The notes below the pieces were generated by a model that saw only the letters and a program-made list of their open reading frames with translations, made no database searches and had not been told where the DNA came from. The position numbers and the translations under genes are program-made. Below are positions 53,338-64,000 of a stretch of 64,000 nt of DNA, piece after piece; position 1 is the first letter of the stretch, and every line of letters starts with the position of its first letter. Source of the stretch: Artemisia argyi (lineage: Eukaryota > Streptophyta > Magnoliopsida > Asterales > Asteraceae); NCBI GenBank assembly GCA_030686995.1, contig CM060692.1, forward strand, positions 128,479,796 to 128,543,795, read 5' to 3'.

Positions 53338-54307
53338 TTTTTCTAATTTTTTGAATAATGTATTTTGACCGAGTTGTAATTTAAATTCCAGCGGTAAATC
53401 GGTTAGTGTGAGTCATGTTTAAAGCGTATTTGCTATATTGTGTATAACTCTTGTCGTACATGGATGTTATTATTGATCATAATCCTAGTTGGGTTGCATT
53501 ATGTACTAATTTAGTTTTAACACAACCTCAGGTACGGACGAGGTTTTTGAAGATCGCTAAAATAAATTCACACCTGTTGAAAAAGAGGATCAGATGATAG
53601 TTTAGATAATGGTGCATCGAGTTTGTCCAGAGTTTTGGTTGTCATGAATGTTCTTTAACTCCTAATGAAACCATAATATAATTAGTTTCTCAATCCAATT
53701 GGAGGTAAAAGACTAAAAAGGTAAATGAGTCACATTATAACTATGTTGCAAAAATATGAGGTACCTTGATAGCAGTAACCTGATGGTCAACACTTGATGA
53801 CTACTATCAACATTGCCCCTCTAGAGCAGCTATATGGGGTTCAAAAGTCGTTAGTACCTTGGTTTCTTATATTTTCTAGCAACTAAGATCACTAAATCTC
53901 ACTAAATAATAAGACTTAAGTTGTTACAGCCTGCATAGGGTATGTTTAAATGTCCGTTTTTTGAAGTGCCTAAACAAACACCCCCTAAACAAACAACCAT
54001 ATTCAAAAGTGTTTAAACTGATTGGTTACATTGAAAATGGGAATTCTAAGCAGCTAATGCTCATTAACGAATTTCTAAGCTGTTTTGCTTTATATAAACA
54101 CTCAAAAGAGCTCAAGCTGTTTTAATAAGCTTAGCCAAATGTCCTCGAAATAGTAGTTTAGGAGTTGCTTTTAGTATTATCAAAACGTAACTTTTTAAAT
54201 CAGATCATGCATACAGCCTCTAATTTTATAAACATTCTTAATTGACATTATTGAATCAATCGAGCTCAAGTACATTGAAAGAAGTAATGGAAAAAAAGAT
54301 GTGTCAC
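53338..54307. other. Spacer between the Helitron-like terminus and the first exon-like fragment
   Basis: No coding sequence. A fragment near 53938-54150 has ends AGGGTATGTTTAAATGTCC and AGCTTAGCCAAATGTCCTC that could be a decayed MITE. A search would be needed. Confidence 0.3.
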
Positions 54308-54419
54308 CTATTGGGGTGTTTGCACTTTGAATGCAGAAGCACAAGCTATTTGATTAGGTTGGGCACTCACACCATAGTTTCCCGCATCTTCTAAGCCTGT
54401 GTCCCCCGACAATCTGGAA
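54308..54419 (-). pseudogene. Exon-like fragment, unidentified
   Basis: After a minus-strand TTCAG acceptor the frame reads RLSGDTGLEDAGNYGVSAQP then NQIACASAFKVQTPQ and a TAG stop. It is protein-like but I do not recognise it. Confidence 0.35.
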
Positions 54420-54952
54420 CTGAAAATGTACTCAAAGCATAACAGAACATATTTGTTCTATGAAAAAATGGGAGAGAAAATTCATAGCATATATACAATT
54501 CTCTTATGGAGATCTCAATAAAGCACAATCTCATGTTATCTATCTACTTATGAAAATTATATGATTTACAATTCTCCAATACATTGACGGTGACAGCCTT
54601 TAACTGAAACTTATACGAAATGTTATCCGACCAATCGAGCCTCTAATGTACTTTGTGTAAGATCCAATCTAACCAAATACGCAAAGGAGAAGCTCACATG
54701 CATATTAAGCTAGAAGGTTCTACTGATCATGCAAATACTTTGTGTAAGAATGTTTTGCAGCCCCATCTTTTTCCTAATAAAACAAAACCCCTAGTGGGGA
54801 CTTTTTCATTTCAAAATAATCAAATCATATATCATATACATCAACAATCTGGGAAATTTAAATCGACCCATTTATTTTTCTTATTTTGGGCTTTAGTGAA
54901 TGAATGGTTACATGTGTCAGAACACAAAGACTGATGATCATGAAACGCATCA

Positions 54953-56514
<1,562 letters not shown>

Positions 56515-56672
56515 CTTTGGATCCTGATATAACTTGAGGTATGCCATAATCTTTTACTTCTGTAGATTCAGTTTCTAAAATAATGAGCGGCTCACATGCT
56601 GTCCAAGAATAAAGAAACATCTTGTTAATAAACATATCAGGTCCCCCTCTTGCTTCTTGGTTTAAGTGGAGC
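56515..56672 (-). pseudogene. Exon-like fragment with GTAAGT donor, unidentified
   Basis: The minus-strand frame reads GGPDMFINKMFLYSWTACEP then LIILETESTEVKDYGIPQVI and SGSK, ending at AAAG|GTAAGT. Its upstream side is lost in a (TA)n microsatellite. I do not recognise the protein. Confidence 0.4.
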
Positions 56673-56681
56673 ATTGCTTTA

Positions 56682-56683
<2 letters not shown>

Positions 56684-56766
<83 letters not shown>

Positions 56767-56968
56767 CATTATGTTGCGATATTATTAAGGTTAACAAAAT
56801 GTTCATGAATAAGCTTAAGTACTCAGCTCATTTCAATACTTCGGATAGCTGTTCTAATGAATGAAAAGGATATAAATGTTAAACCCACATATAAGTAAAT
56901 ATTTAAGAGAGTAACTTCAAATAGATGAATGGATCGATATGGGTTGTCTTTTATCCACGGGTCATATA

Positions 56969-57018
<50 letters not shown>
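56684..57018. repeat. Two (TA)n microsatellites
   Basis: Runs at 56684-56762 (79 bases) and about 56971-57018. Tyr/Ile-repeat frames here are artefacts. Confidence 0.95.
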
Positions 57019-57022
<4 letters not shown>

Positions 57023-57349
57023 GAACAGGCAAAATGGGTCGAAGGACACCTGGATCATTATATTCAAAGATTTTGATTTTTACTATAAGTTTCACCTATA
57101 ACAATTAACATATTCATTATCTATAGCAAATGCACAAAAAAAGTGTTTACGAACCAACCCAACACGGCCCATTGAATAACCACCTGATCGTGACCCGTTT
57201 TGACCTATTGCCCAACCAACCGAACTCACTCATCATGCCCCCTCTAGTAATTTGAATGCAAAATAAAGAACCACACATTTTTGCATTCAATATACTTCAA
57301 AGTAGAAATATTTTCAAATTTAGTCGTATTACGAAATATTTTCAAATTT

Positions 57350-57353
<4 letters not shown>

Positions 57354-57390
<37 letters not shown>
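57354..57390. repeat. Poly(A) tract of 37 bases
   Basis: It is flanked by repeated phrases (CACATTTTTGCATTCAATATAC at both sides, split as CACATTTTTGCATTC and AATATAC), near 57275-57297 and 57402-57425. Confidence 0.8.
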
Positions 57391-57392
<2 letters not shown>

Positions 57393-57540
57393 TGTTTCTT
57401 TATACACATTTTTGCATTCAATATACATCAATTGCAAACATGATCAAGAAAATACACATTAAAAATCATACCTCTCCTCCTTCGCCACCAAACTAACCAC
57501 TCTAAATGACCTTATCTCGGACCATAACTTGCGTCATTCA

Positions 57541-57747
57541 GCGTGGCATATCTTTGCCTTGAGCCAAAGCCAAACAACCATACAGTAGTAAATGATTAAC
57601 TTTCTTATGAATTAGCCATTTACGTTTGTTTTTGGCAACTCCATCAATCGAATGTGTTTGTTGTTGTCCGAAAGTACCGTTGACATTCAACTCTTGCCTC
57701 TCCCTCGCCCCTGTTTCCGCTACTATTGAGAAAAAAACTTTAAACAA
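57541..57747 (-). pseudogene. Possible exon fragment, unidentified
   Basis: The minus-strand frame VAETGARERQELNVNGTFGQ then QQTHSIDGVAKNKRKWL is open for 69 codons ending in a TGA. Composition is protein-like but no domain is recognised. Confidence 0.25.
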
Positions 57748-57840
57748 TAATCTATTCCGTTTGAGTTCTATTTTAACTAAACCATAGAGAATTTAAGTAT
57801 TTGCAATAATAAAATTAATTTACAATACTAAACGAACCCC

Positions 57841-57959
57841 TCAGTTGTATAGATGTCACCACGAACTGTGGCAACTGTATCATCACGCTTCTGAATGTGA
57901 GCCATTTTCCTTATTACTAATTTGGAGATGAACTTGTCTCTATCGACCTCTGGAACCAT
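57841..57959 (-). pseudogene. Possible exon fragment, unidentified
   Basis: From a minus-strand ATG at 57959: MVPEVDRDKFISKLVIRKMA then HIQKRDDTVATVRGDIYTTE. It is open throughout and charged, but not recognised. Confidence 0.3.
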
Positions 57960-58169
57960 GCTCTGGTTTCGTGACTACCTAGGATGCTTCAACACCTATG
58001 TCACAATACCCTATTTCTTGTCATAGAACAGCTTTTAATATTTCAGGCGTATCCGTGATGCTTGCCTCTCGAATCTTTCTGTTGGATACCAAAATGATTT
58101 CAACTCACATGTTTCTTAAGGCAAAGATGAATAATGAGGTGTTTGGGATCCTCTCAACTATTCTGAGAG

Positions 58170-58775
58170 GCATAAAGAAAGCAGGAGGAGGCAATTAACC
58201 TAGAAGAATATCTGGTGTTTTGATCGACGGGTTACCATAAATCTGCAGTTTCTTGTGCGCGTGTCGTCACCATGCTTCCTTCAAGTGAGCAAGCAACAAA
58301 ACCACCTGGAAATCAACCCAAAACGTCAAATATAAACAACTAATGGGTGTCCAAGTCCAGTGTGTGAACATGATTTTGTTTAATATACTAACCTTACTTT
58401 GCATCTGTCCATATTATAATCTGTACTTTTTAAATTTGTGTACAAATTGTCATTGTTATACAGAAAATTTTAAAAATATGAATTACAAAATAACAAACAG
58501 GACAAAAACATTTGTCATCCAAAAGTATGTTTTGAAGTTACCTTTACTAAAGTTGTATGTATAGCAAACAGCACATCCACCATCACCAGCCCGAAATCAG
58601 CTTCAGCAGTACTTCTAATTATGCTAGCAGCAACACTCAAACCTACTCCTACCGATAAATGTGCATTTCCAACAAATATCTTACTTAAACCGCATCATTG
58701 TTTCTGAGCACGATAATGAAATCAGTAAGCTCACCACCCACCTGTTCATAAAACCCTACATATGTCATAACTGGA
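58170..58775 (-). pseudogene. SYLF (Ysc84/DUF500) domain gene fragment with intron, broken
   Basis: Two minus-strand exons are visible. Exon 58542-58775 reads YEQVGGELTDFIIVLRNNDA, then FVGNAHLSVGVGLSVAASII and, after a frameshift, AGDGGCAVCYTYNFSKG ending at AAAG|GTAACT. Exon 58170-58305 begins after TTCCAG and reads GGFVACSLEGSMVTTRAQE, then after a further frameshift RFYGNPSIKTPDILLG and a stop. These are the core blocks of the lipid-binding SYLF domain, found in plants in FYVE-SYLF proteins. The intron is retained, so the copy came from genomic DNA, not from mRNA. At least three lesions make it non-functional. Confidence 0.82.
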
Positions 58776-59280
58776 AAAGAAGGATACACCACATCACGTA
58801 ATCGTTTAGTACATACGTTTTCAGTTAACGATTAATAATTCTTAGTTACATTTCAAATTCAGTATATAAGAAAAATGACTTGATGACACATAAAAACATT
58901 CAGTACTCAATAAATTAATCATTTAATCAGAAATTAATTCCGCTAAATAGAGATCGCAAGTCAATATTATTTAGCAGCTCAGGTCAAGATATAATGAAGC
59001 TTTTTTTACGATGAAAAGATATTTGCTTACTTGAAACCATTTATAATTGGAACTGAACTGAGTAGGGGAATAGACGTCCCAAAATTCACCTATGATTATA
59101 TCTAATGATCATCTAAAGATATTTTTTTTAAGCACAAAAGTTATCATTAAGTCATCAAAATCATTACACTTGGTAAACACTAAAACCATTCACTGCTCAA
59201 TTGTTTTGACAATGGATTTAGCAAACTTTAATCTCATCACATATTGCCCAATATTCACCACTAAAAGAGATGTATCATGT

Positions 59281-59316
59281 ACTTGTCACTTGAGGCCAGT
59301 CCATCGAAGCAACCAC
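59281..59316 (-). pseudogene. Argonaute PIWI-domain exon start, fragment
   Basis: After a minus-strand TTATGCAG acceptor the frame reads VVASMDWPQVT, matching the 'VVASMDWPEVTKY' block in the PIWI domain of AGO1/AGO10-type Argonautes, where an exon can begin. A one-base deletion shifts the frame directly after. Only about a dozen residues remain, so the call is tentative. Confidence 0.5.
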
Positions 59317-59695
59317 CTGCATAATAATAAAGAAATCAAGCTCAAAAGAACATTTACGATACACAAACAGGGGAAAATGGTATGTCATGGGTCAAAATGG
59401 GTCAGGTAATTCAGAAAATATTTACAGGCCAAATCGGTCATTTCAATTTGAGGTAAAACATGTCAAGTTAGGCCGCCCTGGTAACAATTTGTCAAAAAAA
59501 AATTTCTTTAAAACAAATTACGTAATTATTAATGTATTAATTCCGATTTTAAACACCGTAATGGTAATCTGATTCTTCAAAAACTTCAAATCAATGCAAA
59601 AAAAAATAAAATAATAAATAAATAAATAAAAATAATAATAATTAAAAAAAAAAAAACTCACGAATTAAAACACACAATTTGCTAACAACACTTAC

Positions 59696-59821
59696 CAATA
59701 ATCTGGTGGTTACCAAAGATCGGGGAACATTATCCTGTTGATACATGATCCGTGGGACACCAATATCAAGTGTATCGGCCGGTGCACACCAAGCAACAAC
59801 ATTGCTTCTCTGGCGATACAT
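59696..59821 (-). pseudogene. Exon-like fragment with GTAAGT donor, unidentified
   Basis: From a minus-strand ATG at 59821: MYRQRSNVVAWCAPADTLDI then GVPRIMYQQDNVPRSLVTTR and LL, followed by a consensus GTAAGT donor. GC content rises locally. The parent gene is not recognised. Confidence 0.4.
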
Positions 59822-59839
59822 ATGATGTCATCACATTCA

Positions 59840-61403
59840 CATGTTTATTCTTAACCTGCATTTTATCATTTATATTACTCTGTTATTCAATTGACATATA
59901 TATGCACTCTAGCTATGATTTTAAGCATACTTTACTAATTATACCTAAGCAAAAGTGATGAGTTCTCCTTGAGAATCAAAAAGGTTATCTTGCTTAGCTA
60001 TGTAAACTATCAATGCAGTAAGATAATGCATCTCGTTCTCATTAGAAATAAGCCGAATTATTAAGCAATTCGCTAACTTGCTGTTAGGAAAAAAAGAATT
60101 TTCCTACCCATGTAAATGTCAAGTTACCGAATACCAATAAGACAAATATACTTCTTGTTCAAAGTTGAAACCCCACGAAACCATCTTATACATCATATAC
60201 CAGTGTGTAAATAGCACTACAAAAATGCTAACTTTTATATGATAATACTTTTGATATTAACTAAATAACTAATAGATAATTACTTTTTAGATAATGGTAC
60301 AAAAACATGAATTATATTCATCAATTAAGTCATATAACATACATGCATGCATATAATTAATATACGCATCCCCCCTGTTTGCAGGTATTATAAACTAATA
60401 CCAATACCACGCCTCGAACGTGTGACCTCCAGGTTACACCAACCAACTCGTAACCATTGGAGCCAACACAAGGCCGATAAATTAATATACGCATAAATTG
60501 GGCAATAATTTCATTCTGAATGTACATACATAAGGACTAATATGGAGAATTGCATATATACCATAATCTTTAATTGTTTGATTATTCTTATGAGATTCAT
60601 TAAAAGATAAAACCTCGTGTCAACCAACCTGTTCTTTGCTAACACTTAAATGAAGTGATAAGACCATGGTCTGCAAATGCAAATAGTGAGGAGCTTGGTA
60701 TAGTTGATATAACTTATAGATGGGCTGATTTGGAAATTAGGGGTTGATTCTTTTGTGTCGATGTGATGAAATCCAGGAAGAGACCGTTTGGTTGTGGTTT
60801 TGTTTTTCAAAAATTTTGTTTAAACCCCTGAAGATATTGTAGATTTAACCCACCTTTTTAAATTTTTATTTTTTCATACTTTTGACACATATAATTTTTT
60901 CACTCACTTTTTACCTAAAACGAATTTACAAAATTTTTTGGTTAAATTAAGAAATATTTAAGGCTCCTTTTATTAAAAATCTATAAAATAAAAAATAAAA
61001 TAATTAAATTATTACTTAATAAGGAATGATTTGATTATTTTGAAATGAAAAACCCCCCACTAGGAGTTTTATTTTATTAGAAAAAAGATATCACTACTCT
61101 AGTTGGTAAAATACTCTTGTCATCATGGCACTAATCACTTAGGTATCCATTATGATAGAACTTTAGAGATTTATAATTGATCAAAGTCATTAGTTTTTAA
61201 ACTTTTTTGATTGTATAAATTTATTCTCACAACTTCTTAAATCTTTATGAATATTACATATACCTCAAATGCATTAAATTGTGAATAGGTTCAAGATATT
61301 AGGCTTTTTCATGTCAAGTAAGCATGAAATATATTATAGGTGATTTTTTTAAAAAAAAAATCATCTTTTATTTTATTTTATTTTTTATTTTTTTTATTTT
61401 ATC

Positions 61404-61457
<54 letters not shown>

Positions 61458-61530
61458 CACTTTTAGCTAGTAAACTATGAACTACATTGATAATACAAAA
61501 GTTATGTGAATACAAATGATATACTATTAG
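59840..61530. other. AT-rich spacer, no gene visible
   Basis: A short segment near 60375-60480 (AGGTATTATAAACTAATACC, CCTCGAACGTGTGACCTCC) resembles repetitive plant sequence with a tRNA-like TCGAACGTGTGACCT box, possibly an old SINE. An (ATT)n microsatellite lies at about 61405-61457. Nothing else is supportable. Confidence 0.35.
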
Positions 61531-61534
61531 ACGC

Positions 61535-62200
61535 GGTATAGTAAGAGTTGAGATCTATGAAGAACCCATACATGCCATAGAACCTATCAACCAATCATAA
61601 CCACCCATTTATATTTTTCACCTTTTTTTTCAAAACAACATATCTTGCAAACGGTAAATCTTCAAGCTACAAAAAAAAAAAAAAAATACCATCGCGACGA
61701 GAATTAAATGATTTTTCTATAGATATGCATTGTTATATACTTTCGACGATTTTTTTTTTTTTTTAATTTCTGCCCAGAAAGAATCATATATGATTCGTAA
61801 AAAAGCATATATGATTCGATTCTTACGAATTATATATGATTCTTACGAATCATATATGATTCGTAAGAATCATATATGATTTGTTAAAATCGAATCATAT
61901 ATGATTCTTACGAATCATATATGATTTTTCTAGGCGAAAAAAAAGAAGTTTATCGAAAAAAAAAGTTTGTCGAAAGTATATAACAAAGCATGTCTATAGA
62001 AAGATAATTTAATTCTCGTCGCGATGGTATTTTTTTTGTAACTTGACAATTTACGGTTTGCGAAATATTTAAGTTTTAAAAAAAGGGTGAAAGTTTATTT
62101 ATTTTTTTATTTTGATAAATAAAATGAGTGGCTAAGATTGCTTGATGGGTTTTATAATAAAAGTTGGATCTATAAATAACTTTCGGTAGTATACTAATAC
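61535..62200. mobile_element. Fold-back element with a palindromic ATCATATATGAT array at its centre
   Basis: Left arm (about 61535-61745) and right arm (about 61960-62200) are inverted copies, sharing for example TACCATCGCGACGAGAATTA / TAATTCTCGTCGCGATGGTA and GTATATAAC next to TTTCGAC. Between them (61783-61930) the core ATATATGATT occurs seven times, mostly as the perfect palindrome GAATCATATATGATTC joined by CTTACGAATC / GATTCGTAAG linkers. The exact ends and TSD are unclear. It lies about 230 bp upstream of the carrier's TATA box. Confidence 0.7.
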
Positions 62201-62423
62201 GTCACACACATATTCGGTCGTTTTTACAATTATTGACACTTCAAATTTGGCAAGATACTTAACAAGTCAAACTAAATCAAGCCAACTATTCTCCACATTT
62301 AATGAGTCATAAACAACTTGTACAAGACAAATCACCTTTCCAAATTGGATAACCGGGTGTAAGTCGGGTCTCACATACGCGTACCGGTTCTTTTTCCTCC
62401 TACTTTCTTGCAAATTTTCCTTC

Positions 62424-62431
62424 TATAAATA
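62424..62431 (+). promoter_or_regulatory. TATA box of the dicarboxylate carrier gene
   Basis: TATAAATA about 150 bases upstream of the ATG at 62577, leaving a pyrimidine-rich 5' UTR of about 120 bases. Confidence 0.75.
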
Positions 62432-62576
62432 ACATCACAAACCATTCAACCTATTCAACTCAAAACATTTTCATTTTCTATACTAGTTGGTGTCTTTAAA
62501 CCATTAAATTCATTCATTCTTTTATTTTTTTATAGTAAGTTTCATTAGATCTCTATATTTGTTTTTTTTAGTTAAA

Positions 62577-63500
62577 ATGGGTGTCAAAGGATTTGTAGAA
62601 GGTGGTATTGCCTCAATCATAGCAGGATGTTCAACTCACCCTCTTGATCTCATAAAGGTCCGTATGCAACTACAGGGCGAATCACCTACAGTATTCGCCC
62701 TGAACGGCCACAGCAGCGCAACAATTGCGCTGCCACGTCCGCAGTCTGTAGGACCCGTCTCAGTAGGTGTTAAGATTTTCCAGACAGAAGGTGTTGCAGC
62801 TTTATTCTCTGGCGTATCAGCAACTGTCCTACGCCAGACTCTCTACTCCACTACCCGAATGGGCCTATACGAAATCTTTAAACAAAAATGGTCTGACCCT
62901 AACACGGGTAACCTTTCATTAACCCGAAAGATTGGTTCCGGGTTATTAGCAGGAGGGATTGGTGCAGCCGTCGGGAACCCAGCCGACGTTGCAATGGTGA
63001 GAATGCAAGCAGACGGGAGGCTCCCGACGGCTGAACGTAGAAACTACAAAGGCGTTGCAGATGCTATCACCAGGATGGTGAAGCAAGAAGGTGTCACCAG
63101 CCTATGGAGAGGCTCATCATTGACAGTAAACCGAGCTATGATCGTGACAGCGTCCCAGCTTGCGTCATATGATCAGATCAAGGAAACGATATTAGCCAAA
63201 GGTGTGATGAAAGATGGCATGGGGACACATGTGACTGCGAGTTTTGCAGCAGGGTTTGTAGCTGCAGTTGCGTCAAATCCAGTGGATGTGATAAAGACTA
63301 GAGTGATGAATATGAAGGTGGTGGAAGGAGTGGAGCCGCCGTATAAAGGGGCGATTGATTGTGCGGTTAAGACAGTTAAGGCTGAAGGGCCGATGGCGTT
63401 ATACAAAGGGTTTATACCAACGATATCGAGGCAGGGTCCTTTTACTGTAGTGCTCTTTGTGACACTTGAACAAGTCCGTAAAATTCTTAAAGAATTTTAA
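62577..63500 (+). CDS. DIC: Mitochondrial dicarboxylate carrier (DIC / PUMP4-6 type)
   Basis: The 307-residue intronless ORF belongs to the mitochondrial carrier family and probably exchanges malate, oxaloacetate or succinate with phosphate or sulfate across the inner membrane. It has the threefold repeat with signature motifs PLDLIK (22-27), PADVAMVR (135-142) and PVDVIKTR (235-242). The middle motif lacks the usual Lys/Arg at its sixth position (Met instead), as I recall for plant DICs. EGVAALFSGV and EGVTSLWRGS follow repeats 1 and 2. The start MGVKGFVEGGIASIIAG is the plant DIC N-terminus; an in-frame upstream TTG extension is not used. Length and motif content indicate an intact gene. 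No targeting peptide is expected. Confidence 0.95.
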   Translation: MGVKGFVEGGIASIIAGCSTHPLDLIKVRMQLQGESPTVFALNGHSSATIALPRPQSVGPVSVGVKIFQTEGVAALFSGVSATVLRQTLYSTTRMGLYEIFKQKWSDPNTGNLSLTRKIGSGLLAGGIGAAVGNPADVAMVRMQADGRLPTAERRNYKGVADAITRMVKQEGVTSLWRGSSLTVNRAMIVTASQLASYDQIKETILAKGVMKDGMGTHVTASFAAGFVAAVASNPVDVIKTRVMNMKVVEGVEPPYKGAIDCAVKTVKAEGPMALYKGFIPTISRQGPFTVVLFVTLEQVRKILKEF

Positions 63501-64000
63501 GTTTCTATATAAGTATATGATCTTGGGTTGCAAAAGAAAATATGTAATGTATCGTAGTGATGATGGTGAAAAAGAATTAGTTAAATTTGTATGGATAAGA
63601 AAACATTAATATGGTTTTTAACTAAAGATATCAACATATATAAGTTTCTTATATTATACTGCAGAAACATATGATGAGGCCAAGCCTAACATGAAAACAG
63701 TTGTAACACAAACATGATTCCATAGCTATATCATGGGTCGTGCGTCTTTCAGTAAGTTCGATGTCATAGTACTCCAAAAAGAACCAGAAGATAGATATGT
63801 ATTATCACACCAAGTGCCGACCACATTTTTCATATCATTTACCTTTAGAACGCAAAGAATTGCAGAACACAGGAAAAATATTAGGACATGTATGTGCAAA
63901 TTAAATCAATGAAGCAGAAACAATAAATTAATATCACTAGTGGATTAAAACAAGAAGAGATGCATGAATCCCTCAATTTGTAAAATAAAAACAAGGCACG
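63501..64000. other. Carrier 3' UTR and downstream sequence
   Basis: AT-rich sequence with no further gene visible. The polyadenylation site is not obvious. Confidence 0.5.

Overview
This is a 64 kb stretch of AT-rich plant nuclear DNA. Spliced plant genes, BAHD acyltransferases, a cytochrome P450 reductase and plant-type transposons all show this. The retrotransposon protein families (a longin-like accessory ORF downstream of copia pol, Gag regions with 'PTGRIF' and 'WDDLTTRFLAQFF' motifs) resemble those I know from Asteraceae, particularly the Tanacetum/Artemisia group. That placement is inference from remembered families, not from a search.

Four host genes are well supported. Two intronless BAHD acyltransferases are divergently transcribed (9174-10526 minus, 11716-13032 plus). 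An 18-exon NADPH-cytochrome P450 reductase (42649-52266 plus) has every FMN, FAD and NADPH motif, but also a +1 frameshift in exon 12 and a GC splice donor at intron 17. An intronless mitochondrial dicarboxylate carrier (62577-63500 plus) looks intact.

Most of the remainder is transposable elements. From 1 to 8947, the 3' part of a plus-strand copia element (accessory ORF, repeats, PPT, 3' LTR ending at 5385) sits inside the gag of an older minus-strand copia element whose 5' LTR is 7613-8947. That LTR itself carries a hAT-like MITE. From 14601 to 36061 there is a nest: Stowaway-like MITE, then Tourist-like element, then a 19.8 kb copia element (TSD CAGAC), then a 7.7 kb gypsy element (TSD CAGAT). 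A further hAT MITE sits beside the copia element. Neither LTR element has a complete pol. At 36540-38552 lies a 2 kb fold-back Mutator-like element with a 9 bp TSD, and at 41177-41642 another hAT MITE.

Between the P450 reductase and the dicarboxylate carrier (53.3-59.9 kb) is a row of broken minus-strand gene fragments with splice sites still in place. They include ACC oxidase, a SYLF/Ysc84-domain protein, an Argonaute piece and several unrecognised exons. A Helitron-like 3' terminus lies at the low-coordinate end in the matching orientation, so a gene-capturing Helitron is my leading explanation. A second Helitron-like terminus lies between the BAHD genes. A fold-back element with seven copies of a palindromic ATCATATATGAT-type core lies just upstream of the carrier promoter.

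The most interesting items are the gene-fragment array, the layered nest with its target-site duplications, the TGACGGCGTCA array upstream of the gypsy LTR TATA box, and the two lesions in the otherwise complete P450 reductase.
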